A DNA stretch of 64,000 nt from JBEDUK01 sp040414485 (lineage in GTDB: Bacteria > Actinomycetota > UBA4738). Under the pieces are notes generated by a model, which saw only the letters and a list, made by a program, of their open reading frames with translations, made no database searches and had not been told where the DNA came from. Position 1 is the first letter of the stretch. The number at the start of each line of letters is the position of its first letter. Both the position numbers and the translations under genes were made by a program. The DNA lies in the NCBI GenBank assembly GCA_040414485.1, contig JBEDUK010000072.1, forward strand, positions 13,509-77,508. Reading direction: 5' to 3'. Positions 49,368 through 57,836 of this stretch are shown one piece after another.

Positions 49368-50537
49368 TCAGCCGCCGTAGCGCTTGCCGACGTCCCGCGC
49401 GATCACCACGCGCTGGATCTGGTTGGTCCCCTCGTAGATCTGCGTGATCTTCGCGTCGCGCATCATGCGTTCGACCGGGTACTCCCGCATGTAGCCGTAG
49501 CCGCCCAGCACCTGGACCGCGTCGGTGGTGACCTTCATGGCCGCGTCTCCCGCGTAGCACTTGGCCACGCTGGCGAAGTAGGTCATGCGTGGGTCCTTCG
49601 CATCCACCAGGCTCGCGGCCCGGTAGGTCAGCATGCGCGACGCCTCGATCTCCATCGCCATGTCGGCCAGCATGAACTGCAGGCCCTCCTGGTGCGCGAT
49701 CGGCTTGCCGAACTGCTGGCGCTCGTTCGCGTAGCGCGCCGCGATGTCGAAGGCCCCCTGCGCGATGCCGAGCGCCTGCGCGGCGATCGTCGGCCGTGAG
49801 TAGTCGAGCGTGCGCATGGCGTACGTGAACCCCTCACCCTCCTCCCCCACCAGCCGATCCACCGGGATCTCCGCGCGGTCGAAGTAGACCTCGCGGGTGG
49901 GCGAGCCGCGGATGCCCATCTTGTCCTCCTTCTTGCCGAAGGAGACGCCGGGATCGTCCGCGTAGACGAGGAAGGCCGAGATGCCCTTCGCGCGGAGTTC
50001 GGGATCCCGGGTCGCGAAGACGAGATAGCCATCCGAAACGCCCGCCCCGGTGATGAACCGCTTCGTCCCCGTCAGGCGCCAGCCTCCGTCCGCAGTGGGC
50101 TCGTACCGCGTCTTCATCGCCACGGCGTCGGATCCGCTGGCGGGCTCGGTCAGGCAGTAGGACATCTGGTGCCGGCCGTCGGAGATCCCGCCGAAGAGTT
50201 CCCGTCGCTGCTCGTCCGTGCCCGCGAGCATGACCGGGATCGCCCCCAGGCGGCTCACTGCGGGGATGAGCGCGCACCCGGCGGTGACGCGCGAGATCTC
50301 CTCCACCATCAGGCACATCGTGAGCGAGCCCCCGCCTCCCCCGCCGAACTCCTCCGGGTAGCCGACGGCCATCAGGCCGTTCTCGACGAAGAGCTTGTGG
50401 ACGTCCTCGGGGAACTCGTCGGACTCGTCGATCTCGGCCGCCCGTTCGTAGCCGATCTGGCGTTCGACGATGTCGCGCACGACCTGCCGGAACTGCTCGA
50501 GTTCCTCAGGGAGCTCGAAGCTGACTGCATCGGTCAT
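49368..50537 (-). CDS. Acyl-CoA dehydrogenase
   Basis: The 389-residue flavoenzyme oxidises acyl-CoA to 2-enoyl-CoA. Family signatures are SYCLTEPASGSDAVAMKTRY (about 128-147) for FAD/substrate, LTGTKRFITGAGVSDGYLVF, and the C-terminal catalytic glutamate in QIYEGTNQIQRVVIARDV (about 368). QVLGGYGYMREYPVERMMRD precedes it. ATG at 50537 has GGAGG at 7 nt and overlaps the upstream RNA-ligase-fold gene by 4 nt. The thiolase lies one gene upstream on the same strand, fitting short-chain acyl-CoA breakdown. Confidence 0.92.
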   Translation of the reverse strand: MTDAVSFELPEELEQFRQVVRDIVERQIGYERAAEIDESDEFPEDVHKLFVENGLMAVGYPEEFGGGGGGSLTMCLMVEEISRVTAGCALIPAVSRLGAIPVMLAGTDEQRRELFGGISDGRHQMSYCLTEPASGSDAVAMKTRYEPTADGGWRLTGTKRFITGAGVSDGYLVFATRDPELRAKGISAFLVYADDPGVSFGKKEDKMGIRGSPTREVYFDRAEIPVDRLVGEEGEGFTYAMRTLDYSRPTIAAQALGIAQGAFDIAARYANERQQFGKPIAHQEGLQFMLADMAMEIEASRMLTYRAASLVDAKDPRMTYFASVAKCYAGDAAMKVTTDAVQVLGGYGYMREYPVERMMRDAKITQIYEGTNQIQRVVIARDVGKRYGG

Positions 50538-51082
50538 GTCGCACCTCCAAGAGGGAAGCGCTCCGCCTCCACCCAGCGCTCGTTCTTCGTGTACAGCGAG
50601 ACATCGGCGGCGCGGCCGCTGACCGGAAGTCCCCGCGCGACCGCGCGCTCCGCGTCGCCGAGGGTCGCGCCGGCATCATCGCAGCAATCCGACGCAGCAC
50701 AGTCGACGACCGTGAGGTGCGCGATCACCGTGTCGAACGCGCCTTCGTAGGGCGGATATCCGGGGAAACGGCGCCACACCGCGTCGGTGAGTTGGGTGAA
50801 CCGCCCGGCCGGGTTCGGCTCCAGGTACAGCACCCCTGCCGGGAAGCGCTTGGTGCGCGCGAACGTGCAGTCGAAGGCCTCGAAGCCGGCGAAGAGGTCC
50901 GCCAGCGCGCGCACCACGTCATCGGAGATCGCCGGCGGCGGCACGAACGGATACAGGATCGTGACGTGGGCGGGAATGCCCACCGAGGCCGATGGATCGA
51001 ATCGCTCGCGCCAGCGGCCGACGAGTGGTTCAGCCTCCGGGACGGCGATCAGCAGCGCGCTCTCGGTCCCTTCGATGGTAAT
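50534..51082 (-). CDS. 2'-5' RNA ligase/cyclic phosphodiesterase-fold protein, non-canonical start
   Basis: The core has the 2H-family pattern: AHVTILYPF (first H-x-T, His-Val-Thr) and, later, TVIAHLTVVD (second H-x-T). The recognisable N-terminus ESALLIAVPEAEPLVGRWRE lies upstream of the first GTG (50983), but the frame offers no ATG, GTG or TTG before a TAA at 51091-51089. Only ATT (51082), ATC (51076) or CTG codons (51055, 51052) could start it. I mark the ATT. The 2H fold suggests a cytosolic RNA or cyclic-nucleotide phosphodiesterase; substrate unknown. Coupled by ATGA to the acyl-CoA dehydrogenase. Confidence 0.65.
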   Translation of the reverse strand: MTIEGTESALLIAVPEAEPLVGRWRERFDPSASVGIPAHVTILYPFVPPPAISDDVVRALADLFAGFEAFDCTFARTKRFPAGVLYLEPNPAGRFTQLTDAVWRRFPGYPPYEGAFDTVIAHLTVVDCAASDCCDDAGATLGDAERAVARGLPVSGRAADVSLYTKNERWVEAERFPLGGAT

Positions 51083-51095
51083 GCTACCTTACCAT
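51075..51095. repeat. 21-bp dyad ATGGTAA-N7-TTACCAT
   Basis: A perfect 7+7 inverted repeat with centre TGCTACC overlaps the 5' end of the RNA-ligase-fold frame. Its core GTAAGGTAGCATTAC (minus strand) resembles the dyads at 37294 and 58643. Confidence 0.45.
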
Positions 51096-51118
51096 TCGAA
51101 TCGCGTCGCCTGCGGCCA

Positions 51119-52303
51119 TCAGTCGATCCGGCGGATGATCAGGGCGTCGCCCTGGCCGCCGCCGCCGCAGAGCGATGCCGCGCCGAGATCTACGCCGCGC
51201 CGGCGCATCTCGTACGCGAGCGTCAGCGCCAACCGTGCTCCGCTCGCGCCGATCGGGTGCCCCAGCGCCACCGCGCCGCCGTTCGGGTTCACGATCGACT
51301 CGTCGACCCCGAGCATCCGCGTGGCGTTCAGCGCGACGGACGCGAACGCCTCGTTGATCTCGATCAGCCCCAGATCGTGAACGTCCAGGCCGGCCTTCTT
51401 CAGGGCGTTCTGGATGGCGATCGCCGGCACCGTGTGCAGGTACGCATACCGCTCGGCGCTCATGCCGTGGGCCACGATCTCGGCGATCGGCTCCAGCCCG
51501 AGCGCGGCGGCACGCTCCTTCGACATCACGACCGTGGCCGCGGCGCCATCGCTGATCTGGGACGCGTTGCCGGGCGTGATGGTGCCGTTGGGATGAAAGG
51601 CCGGCTTGAGCTTCCCGAGCGATTCCGGCGTGGCGTCCGGCCGGATGCCCTCGTCCCTCGCGACCACCACGGGGTCGCCCTTTCGCTGCGGGATCTCGAC
51701 CTGCACCACCTCGTGGGCGAGCGCGCCGGTCTCCCAACCGGCGGCGGCGCGCTGATGCGACCGCGCAGCCCAAGCGTCCTGGTCCTCGCGCGAGATCGAG
51801 AGCTCGTCGTTGACCTCGTCCGACGACTCGCCCATGTGCTGGTCGGAGAACGTCGACCACAGGCCGTCGTAGATCATCGAGTCGACCAGGTCCGCGTTCC
51901 CCATCCGGGAGCCGAACCTGGCGCTCGGCACGAGATACGGGGCATTCGTCATGGACTCCATGCCGCCCGCGACCGCGGCCTCGATCTCGCCCGCCCGGAT
52001 CAGCTGGTCTGCCAGCGCGATCGCGTTGAGGCCCGAAAGGCAGACCTTGTTGATCGTGATGGCGGGAACCTCCTTCGGGATCCCCGCCAGGATCGCGGCC
52101 TGCCGGGCCGTGATCTGGCCGGTGCCGGCCTGGAGCACCTGGCCCATGATCACGTAGTCGATCTGACCGCCGTCGACGCCGGAGCGCCGAAGCGCCTCCC
52201 CGATCGCGACGCCTCCCAGGTCGACGGCCTTGAGGTCCTTGAAGCCGCCCGCGAACCTCCCGATGGGCGTGCGGGCTCCGTTGACGATGACGGACGTGGT
52301 CAT
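51119..52303 (-). CDS. Acetyl-CoA acetyltransferase (thiolase)
   Basis: The 394-residue thiolase has the nucleophile cysteine in INKVCLSGLNAIALA (about 88), the His of NGGAVALGHPIGASGARL (about 348) and the second Cys in LCGGGGQGDALI (about 380). All three catalytic residues are intact. ATG at 52303 has AAGGAG 11 nt upstream. It can run either way: acetoacetyl-CoA synthesis, which would feed Ccr, or beta-oxidation. Located between a methyltransferase and the RNA-ligase-fold gene. Confidence 0.93.
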   Translation of the reverse strand: MTTSVIVNGARTPIGRFAGGFKDLKAVDLGGVAIGEALRRSGVDGGQIDYVIMGQVLQAGTGQITARQAAILAGIPKEVPAITINKVCLSGLNAIALADQLIRAGEIEAAVAGGMESMTNAPYLVPSARFGSRMGNADLVDSMIYDGLWSTFSDQHMGESSDEVNDELSISREDQDAWAARSHQRAAAGWETGALAHEVVQVEIPQRKGDPVVVARDEGIRPDATPESLGKLKPAFHPNGTITPGNASQISDGAAATVVMSKERAAALGLEPIAEIVAHGMSAERYAYLHTVPAIAIQNALKKAGLDVHDLGLIEINEAFASVALNATRMLGVDESIVNPNGGAVALGHPIGASGARLALTLAYEMRRRGVDLGAASLCGGGGQGDALIIRRID

Positions 52304-52371
52304 GGCGAAGCGCTCCTTCGCGGTCGGGTTCAACCGATGATTCTACGGCGCGCGCCCACTCCGCCCGGCGG

Positions 52372-53205
52372 TCAACGGTTCCCGGCGCCTCGGCGCGCGG
52401 TGGAGAGGATCACCTCGCTCCGCGCGATCAGGGCCTCGTCCGGAAGGGATTCCACCCGCGCTCGGACGCGCGCGATGCACCGGCCGCGGGCGCCCTCGTC
52501 GAGCGAACGCAGGCGCCGGTGCGTTGGTCCCAGCGTGGCCCGCCATCGCATGAAGTCCTCGCGGGGCCAGGGCCGATCCCAATCCACCACCTGCGTCGTG
52601 ACGTCGTCGAACCCGGCCTCCCCGAGGATCGCCGCCATCTTCGACGCCGAGTTCACGCGGTCCTCGCCGTCCGCGGGCCCGCCGGCCGCAGGGTCCTCGG
52701 CGGCGCCGGCAGCGTCGAGTTCCTCCGTCCACACGGCGAGCGCCGGCGGCGGGCTGCGCAGCCCGAACGTCGCGGAGCCGAACCGCCCGCCGGACCTGAG
52801 CAGCCGCCGGAAGCCGGTGAGCGCCTCGAGCGGGTGGGTCAGGTGAAAGAGCATGAACGGCGCAACCACGGCATCGAACCGCGCACCACCCAAGGCCGGC
52901 CGCTGCGCATCCATCACCAGGCGGCGGAACCGCGCCGGCGCACGTCGCAGCATGTCGAACGTCAGGTCCGCGCCGACCACGGTCGCATTCGGCGCGGCGG
53001 TCGCGATGTAGCCGAGCAGGAGCCCGACCCCGCACCCGACCTCCAGCACCGCCGTCGAGTCGTCCAGCGCCAGCGCATCGACCAACAAGCGGCCGAACGG
53101 CAGGAGCTCGGGCGCCCAGATCTCCTGGTAGCCGGCCGCCTCCGGGCCGTACATCGCGACGATGGTGCCGGCGTTCGCGCTGCCCGGACGCTCGGCGCCG
53201 TTCAT
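52372..53205 (-). CDS. SAM-dependent class I methyltransferase
   Basis: The 277-residue protein has motif I VLEVGCGVGLLLGYIA (about 53-68), ADLTFDMLRRAP after it, and FDAVVAPFMLFHLTHPLEAL plus LLRSGGRFGSATFG as motifs II-III. These define the Methyltransf_11/UbiE-like fold. Substrate unknown. It begins 13 nt after the FtsH-like gene on the same strand and precedes the thiolase by 68 nt, so cotranscription with the protease is likely. Confidence 0.82.
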   Translation of the reverse strand: MNGAERPGSANAGTIVAMYGPEAAGYQEIWAPELLPFGRLLVDALALDDSTAVLEVGCGVGLLLGYIATAAPNATVVGADLTFDMLRRAPARFRRLVMDAQRPALGGARFDAVVAPFMLFHLTHPLEALTGFRRLLRSGGRFGSATFGLRSPPPALAVWTEELDAAGAAEDPAAGGPADGEDRVNSASKMAAILGEAGFDDVTTQVVDWDRPWPREDFMRWRATLGPTHRRLRSLDEGARGRCIARVRARVESLPDEALIARSEVILSTARRGAGNR

Positions 53206-53218
53206 CCGAAGCCTGCGG

Positions 53219-55054
53219 CTACGCCTGGCTGCGACCCCGGCGGTCGAGGGCTTGATGGATCACCTCGACGATCTCGTCGCCGACGAGCTCGTCACGCTCG
53301 ATCAGCGCGTCACGGAGCGCCTCGACCAGGTCGCGGTTCTCGACCAGGACCGCACGCACCCGCTCCCGCTGCGTGGTGAGCAGCGTTTCGACCTGCGCTT
53401 TCGCCTGATGGTCGCCGAGCACCTTGGCCACCAGGTTCTTGCGCTGGATGGCTCCCTCGGCGACGGCCTCGAACGACACGAGCGACCCGCCCATCCCGAG
53501 CGCGCCGACCATGGTGGCCGCGACCTCCGTGGCGGTCGCCAGGTCCGAACCCGGACCGGACGTGGTCTCTCCCAGAAACAGCTCTTCGGCCACCATGCCA
53601 CCGAGCGCGATCGCGATGGCCGACTCGAGCTCGCTGCGGCTGCGCGTGTACCGCTCCTCCAGGTCCGTGTGGGCCAGCAGACCGAGCGATGCCTGCCGCT
53701 TGATGATGGAAAGCACCTCGAGCCGGCGCGTCTTTCCCAGCACGAACGCGGCGGCGGCATGTCCGGACTCGTGCGTCGCGATGGCGCGGCGTTCGTCGTT
53801 CGTGTACGAGACCGCCTGGCGCAGGCCGATCTCCTCGGTGATCTTCGCCTCGTAGACGTCGCTCACGGTCATCTCGTGACGGCCGTCGCGCAACGCCACC
53901 AGGAGCGCCTCGTCGAAGAGATGCTCGATGGCGACGGGCGTGTATCCGAACGTGTCGTGAGCCAGCCGTTCGCGCTCGGAGTCCAGGTCCAGCTTCTCCT
54001 CGTGTGCCTTGCGGTCCATGAAGAAGTCGATGAGGTCCCGCCGGCCGTTCTTGGTCGGCAGGTCGAAGTACAGCCTGCGGTCGAACCGTCCGGGGCGAAG
54101 GAGCGCCGGGTCCAGCGAGTCGGCCGCGTTCGTGGCCGCGATCAGCAGCAGGTTGCTGTAGGTGGGCTTGCCCGGCTTGGGCGCCGCGCGCTCCGGCAGG
54201 TAGCCGCTGATCCATTGCGACATCCCGTTGCGCATTCGCTGCCCCAGGGTCGGCTGGTCGAACGACTGCATCTGGATCAGCAGTTCGTTGACGACCCCGG
54301 CCACGCCTTCTCCCGTGATGGCGCGGTTGACCGACCGGTCCATGCCGCCATCGTCAGGCGCGAACCGCAGCGAGCCGCGCGCCGCACCGATCGCGTCGAT
54401 CTCCTCGATGAAGCCGATCGCCCCGCCGTTCTTCCTCGCGGCCTTGCGCAACTGGCGGAAGAACGCCCGGATCTTCACGGCCGTCATCCCGTAGAACGCC
54501 GACTGGAACGCGGTGGCGGAGACGAACAGGAACGGGACGCCGGCCTGCCGCGCCATGGCCTTCGCCAGGAAGGTCTTCCCGGTGCCGGGCGGGCCTTCGA
54601 ACAGGATGCCCCTGCGCGGGTTGCCGCCGAGCACGTCGCGGAACGTCGCATAGCCGAGGAACACGTTCAGGGTCCGGATGACCTCATCGACCTGCGCGTC
54701 GAGGCCCATGATCTGGTCGAGCCCGATCTCGATGTTCTCCGGCCGGATCATCACGTGCGGAGACTTCGCCGAGATCATCATCGGGACCACCAGGACGGCC
54801 CCCATCATCACGACCAGGAGGATGCCCGGCAGCCAGGCCGACACGCCGTCCCCGACGTGCATCCAGCCGGGAAGGATGCCCATGTGGCGGCTCGACCGGT
54901 AGACGATCCAGGTGAGGATGGCCAGGAGGACCACGGCCAGGCGCATCAGCCGGCGGCGGCGCGTCCGTTCGCGGATCCGCCCCACGTCGGCGCGACCCGC
55001 GGTGACCAGCCTGGTCCCCATGAACGCCGAGACCGCTTTGTTCCTGTCGCTCAC
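53219..55054 (-). CDS. FtsH-like membrane AAA+ zinc metalloprotease
   Basis: The 611-residue protein has two N-terminal membrane helices (about 36-56 and 74-94) joined by a loop of only about 20 residues. The AAA module has Walker A GPPGTGKT (154-161), Walker B FIEEIDA (about 215-221), and SRH NAADSLDPALLRPGRFDRR (about 309-327). The M41 protease domain has HESGH (428-432) and the third metal ligand region GSDLATATE. Between Walker B and the sensor-1 ATN about 78 residues occur where E. coli FtsH has about 33. GTG at 55054 has AAGGAG 8 nt upstream. It probably degrades membrane or regulatory proteins. Confidence 0.88.
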   Translation of the reverse strand: MSDRNKAVSAFMGTRLVTAGRADVGRIRERTRRRRLMRLAVVLLAILTWIVYRSSRHMGILPGWMHVGDGVSAWLPGILLVVMMGAVLVVPMMISAKSPHVMIRPENIEIGLDQIMGLDAQVDEVIRTLNVFLGYATFRDVLGGNPRRGILFEGPPGTGKTFLAKAMARQAGVPFLFVSATAFQSAFYGMTAVKIRAFFRQLRKAARKNGGAIGFIEEIDAIGAARGSLRFAPDDGGMDRSVNRAITGEGVAGVVNELLIQMQSFDQPTLGQRMRNGMSQWISGYLPERAAPKPGKPTYSNLLLIAATNAADSLDPALLRPGRFDRRLYFDLPTKNGRRDLIDFFMDRKAHEEKLDLDSERERLAHDTFGYTPVAIEHLFDEALLVALRDGRHEMTVSDVYEAKITEEIGLRQAVSYTNDERRAIATHESGHAAAAFVLGKTRRLEVLSIIKRQASLGLLAHTDLEERYTRSRSELESAIAIALGGMVAEELFLGETTSGPGSDLATATEVAATMVGALGMGGSLVSFEAVAEGAIQRKNLVAKVLGDHQAKAQVETLLTTQRERVRAVLVENRDLVEALRDALIERDELVGDEIVEVIHQALDRRGRSQA

Positions 55055-55204
55055 CGGCAGACTCCTTCGCAGGCGCCACGGCCGGACGCCGAGCGGCCAT
55101 CCTACGTCCGGGCATTCGGCCGGTACATCCGCCGAAATGCCGGTTCTGGGGACCCGCCGCCTCCCTCGGGCTGGCCGCGCCCCGAGCGGTTCCGGGACCC
55201 GAAC

Positions 55205-55319
55205 CGGCGTCGCAGGTGACAGGCACCATGGTGCTGGGTAGGGTTCCAAACATCCCGCTCCAACGTTCCAGATGCCCTAAATGGGGGTAAAACCGACCCC
55301 CGAGGAGGGTTGATCCGTC
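55205..55319 (+). promoter_or_regulatory. Upstream region of XRE regulator: palindrome, -10 and paired repeats
   Basis: GCACCATGGTGC (55223-55234) is a 12-bp palindrome, followed by TAGGGT (55239-55244), two related repeats beginning GTTCCA about 27 nt apart, and GAGGAGGG before the ATG. The leader is about 70 nt. The 55055-55204 part of the 265-nt gap shows nothing else. Confidence 0.35.
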
Positions 55320-55712
55320 ATGCCGCGGAAGAAACAGGAGCCTGTCGCCACCGACACGGCGAAGCAGATCGGCGGCATCCTGCGCGGCCTGCGGCGCACC
55401 GCGGGCTTCCGCGCTGTGCGCGACGCCGCCGGCCAGCCGGGCTGTCCGGCCGCCCAGCAGACCATCTACGCCTACGAACGAGGCGGGTTGGTGCCGTCGT
55501 TGAAGCAGTTCATGGAACTGGTCGAGTTCTACGCGCTGAGCCCGAACGGCGCCGGCTCGGAGGCCCGATTCCAGGGAGTCGCGGCGTTGGTCGCCGCGCT
55601 CTCCTCGCCCGCGTACCACATCCCGGAGCTGATGGCGCTGATCGACCGACTCCAGCCGCCCCCGACGGCCGGCCGACGTCGGCGCAGGCCCGTGACCCAG
55701 ACCGCTTCGTAG
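55320..55712 (+). CDS. XRE-like helix-turn-helix regulator
   Basis: The 130-residue protein contains an XRE/Cro-like helical domain (about 14-72): KQIGGILRGLRRTAGFRAVR, then PAAQQTIYAYERGGLVPSLK with the conserved Y-E-R-G element, and QFMELVEFYAL. The C-terminus (about 75-130) is a short helical part with a basic tail (AGRRRRRPV). ATG at 55320 has a GAGGAGGG site. No partner toxin or phage gene is near. Targets unknown; its own upstream palindrome is a candidate. Confidence 0.7.
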   Translation: MPRKKQEPVATDTAKQIGGILRGLRRTAGFRAVRDAAGQPGCPAAQQTIYAYERGGLVPSLKQFMELVEFYALSPNGAGSEARFQGVAALVAALSSPAYHIPELMALIDRLQPPPTAGRRRRRPVTQTAS

Positions 55713-55731
55713 GCGACGCGACCACGCGGCA

Positions 55732-55737
55732 TACACT
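55732..55737 (+). promoter_or_regulatory. -10 box of leaderless epimerase gene
   Basis: TACACT ends exactly 6 nt before the ATG at 55744, with no ribosome binding site. Confidence 0.45.
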
Positions 55738-55743
55738 CTCCGC

Positions 55744-56178
55744 ATGCCGCAGCACGACGCGTTGGTTCCGTCCGGGCTTCTGACCGACATCGATCACGTC
55801 GGTATCGCCGTCGACGACCTCGAATCTGCGATCGGCGACTACGAGCGATCCTTCGGGATCGCGCCGGTTCATCGCGAGCGCGTGGAGGACCAGGGCGTGG
55901 ACGAGGCGCTGTTCGCCGTCGGCTCCTCGTACATCCAGCTGCTCGGCGCGACGGGGCCGGACACGCCCGTGGGGCGCTTCCTTGCCCGGCGAGGCGAGGG
56001 TGTGCATCACGTCGGCTACCGGGTCACGGACCTGAACACCGTCCTGGAGACGCTGAAGGCGGCCGGCGTGCCGCTGATCGACGAGCGCCCGCGACCCGGA
56101 TCGAGGGGCACGCTCGTCGCGTTCGTCCATCCGAAGGGCTTCCGAGGGGTCCTCGTCGAACTCGTGCAGGAACGCTGA
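55744..56178 (+). CDS. mce: Methylmalonyl-CoA epimerase
   Basis: The 144-residue VOC-fold enzyme interconverts (2R)- and (2S)-methylmalonyl-CoA. The metal ligands are seen in IDHVGIAVDDLESAI (first His, about 17), GVHHVGYRV (second His pair, about 91) and VLVELVQER (final Glu, about 140). Both halves of the duplicated fold are complete. It fits propionyl-CoA metabolism together with the carboxylase at the window end; a methylmalonyl-CoA mutase is not in the window. Confidence 0.9.
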   Translation: MPQHDALVPSGLLTDIDHVGIAVDDLESAIGDYERSFGIAPVHRERVEDQGVDEALFAVGSSYIQLLGATGPDTPVGRFLARRGEGVHHVGYRVTDLNTVLETLKAAGVPLIDERPRPGSRGTLVAFVHPKGFRGVLVELVQER

Positions 56179-56211
56179 TCTGGCGTCGCCGCCGGTGACA
56201 ATGGAACCACG

Positions 56212-57801
56212 ATGCTCGAAGTCGCCGAACTCACCGTCGAGGTCGCCGGCGCGCCAATCCTGGAGGGCGCGTCGTTCCGGCTTGCTGCGGGCGACAAGGT
56301 CGGCCTGGTGGGCCGAAACGGCGCGGGCAAGACGTCGCTGCTCCGTGTGCTCTCCGGGGCCGAACCGCCGTCGGCCGGCTCCGTATCGGTCCGTGGCGCC
56401 ATGGGCTACCTGCCGCAGGACCCCGGGCTGCGCCACCTCGACCCGACGCTGACGGCTCTTCGGCATGTCCTGTCCGGCCGCGGGCTGGACGAAGCCGCGG
56501 AACGGCTGGAGAAGCTGCGCATCGCCGTCGAAGAGGACCATTCGATGCGGAACGTCTCGCGGTACTCGCGCGCCGAGGAGGCCTTCCGCATGGACGGCGG
56601 CTACAGCGCCGAGGCGGAGGCCCGCAGGATCGCCGCGGGACTGGGACTGGCGCCGGACCGGCTCGACCGGCCCGTGTCGGTCCTGTCCGGAGGCGAGCGC
56701 CGACGGATGGAACTCGCGCGGATCCTGTTCGCCGGCAGCGACCTGCTGCTGCTGGACGAGCCCACCAACCACCTGGACACCGACGCGAAGTCATGGCTCA
56801 TGAAGTTCCTGAAGGACTACCGCGGCGCGCTTCTCGTGGTGAGCCACGACCTGATCCTGCTGGACGCGTCGATCACCCGGATCCTGCACCTGGACGACGG
56901 CGGCCTGGTCGAGTACGGCGGCACGTACTCGCAATACCGGACAGCGAGGCGTCAGGACGAGGCGCGCCTGACGCGGGTCGCCGAACGGCAGGAGGCCGAG
57001 ATCAGGCGCCTGTCGACGCTGGCGGATTCGATGCGGCACCAGACGGCGAAACGAGCCCGCAAGGCGAAATCGCTCGACACGCGCGTGGCGCGCCTGGAGT
57101 CGGAGAAGGTCGCCGCGCCGAAGCACGAGCGCAGCGTTCGGTACCGGTTTCCGGCGCCGCCGCACTGCGGCCGCGTGGTGCTTCGCGTGGACGGCCTGTC
57201 GAAGTCCTACGGCGGCCCTGCCGTCTTCCAGGACGTCGAGTTCGCCGTCGATCGAGGCGAGCGCCTGCTGATCATGGGTCTGAACGGCGCGGGGAAGACC
57301 TCGCTCCTTCGGATCCTGGCGGGCGTCTCGGACCCCGACGACGGCGACGTCCGCTTCGGCACGGGGGTCTCGGTTGGGTACTACGCCCAGGAGCACGAGG
57401 GCATCGAACCCGGCGTGGAGGTCCTGGCGCACATGCAGCTGGCGAGCGCCGCCGAGCCGCAGACGCTCCGTCGGCTGCTCGGGATGTTCGGCCTCTCCGG
57501 CGAGATGGCGTTCCAGGACGCCGGGACGCTCTCGGGCGGGGAGAAGACGAAGCTCGCGCTGGCGCAACTGGTGGCCGGCCGGCACAACCTGCTGCTGCTG
57601 GACGAGCCGACGAACAACCTCGACCCGCCGTCTCGGGAGGCCGTTGCGAAAGCGCTCGGGGCGTGGCCGGGCACGATGGTGATCGTGAGCCACGACCGCG
57701 AGTTCGTCGAAGCGCTCGAGCCCGACAAGGTGCTGATGATGCCCGACGGCGATGTGGACTACTGGAGCGGCGAGCTCCTGGACCTGGTCTCGCTGGCGTA
57801 G
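56212..57801 (+). CDS. ABC-F family ATPase
   Basis: The 529-residue protein has two ABC domains and no membrane segment. Walker A motifs are GRNGAGKTS (about 34-42) and GLNGAGKTS (about 352-360), signatures are LSGGERRRMEL and LSGGEKTKLAL, and Walker B reads LLLLDEPTNHLD and LLLLDEPTNNLD, both with intact glutamates. Between them is a charged linker (about 245-305) with RTARRQDEARLTRVAERQEA, the ribosome-tRNA-contacting element of ABC-F proteins. It may act as a translation factor or antibiotic-resistance protein. GACAAT lies 9 nt before the ATG. Confidence 0.9.
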   Translation: MLEVAELTVEVAGAPILEGASFRLAAGDKVGLVGRNGAGKTSLLRVLSGAEPPSAGSVSVRGAMGYLPQDPGLRHLDPTLTALRHVLSGRGLDEAAERLEKLRIAVEEDHSMRNVSRYSRAEEAFRMDGGYSAEAEARRIAAGLGLAPDRLDRPVSVLSGGERRRMELARILFAGSDLLLLDEPTNHLDTDAKSWLMKFLKDYRGALLVVSHDLILLDASITRILHLDDGGLVEYGGTYSQYRTARRQDEARLTRVAERQEAEIRRLSTLADSMRHQTAKRARKAKSLDTRVARLESEKVAAPKHERSVRYRFPAPPHCGRVVLRVDGLSKSYGGPAVFQDVEFAVDRGERLLIMGLNGAGKTSLLRILAGVSDPDDGDVRFGTGVSVGYYAQEHEGIEPGVEVLAHMQLASAAEPQTLRRLLGMFGLSGEMAFQDAGTLSGGEKTKLALAQLVAGRHNLLLLDEPTNNLDPPSREAVAKALGAWPGTMVIVSHDREFVEALEPDKVLMMPDGDVDYWSGELLDLVSLA

Positions 57802-57824
57802 GCACCGAGCCCAGCCGGCGCGCC

Positions 57825-57830
57825 TATCAT
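57825..57830 (+). promoter_or_regulatory. -10 box of leaderless methyltransferase gene
   Basis: TATCAT ends 6 nt before the GTG at 57837; no Shine-Dalgarno sequence is present. Confidence 0.45.
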
Positions 57831-57836
57831 GGCGCG

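Noticed and set aside
50717..52846. 709-codon open frame opposite thiolase and RNA-ligase-fold genes
   Set aside because: No recognisable domain and the opposite strand has well-supported enzymes.
53162..55219. 685-codon open frame opposite the FtsH-like gene
   Set aside because: Shadow frame; the minus strand carries intact AAA and HEXXH motifs.
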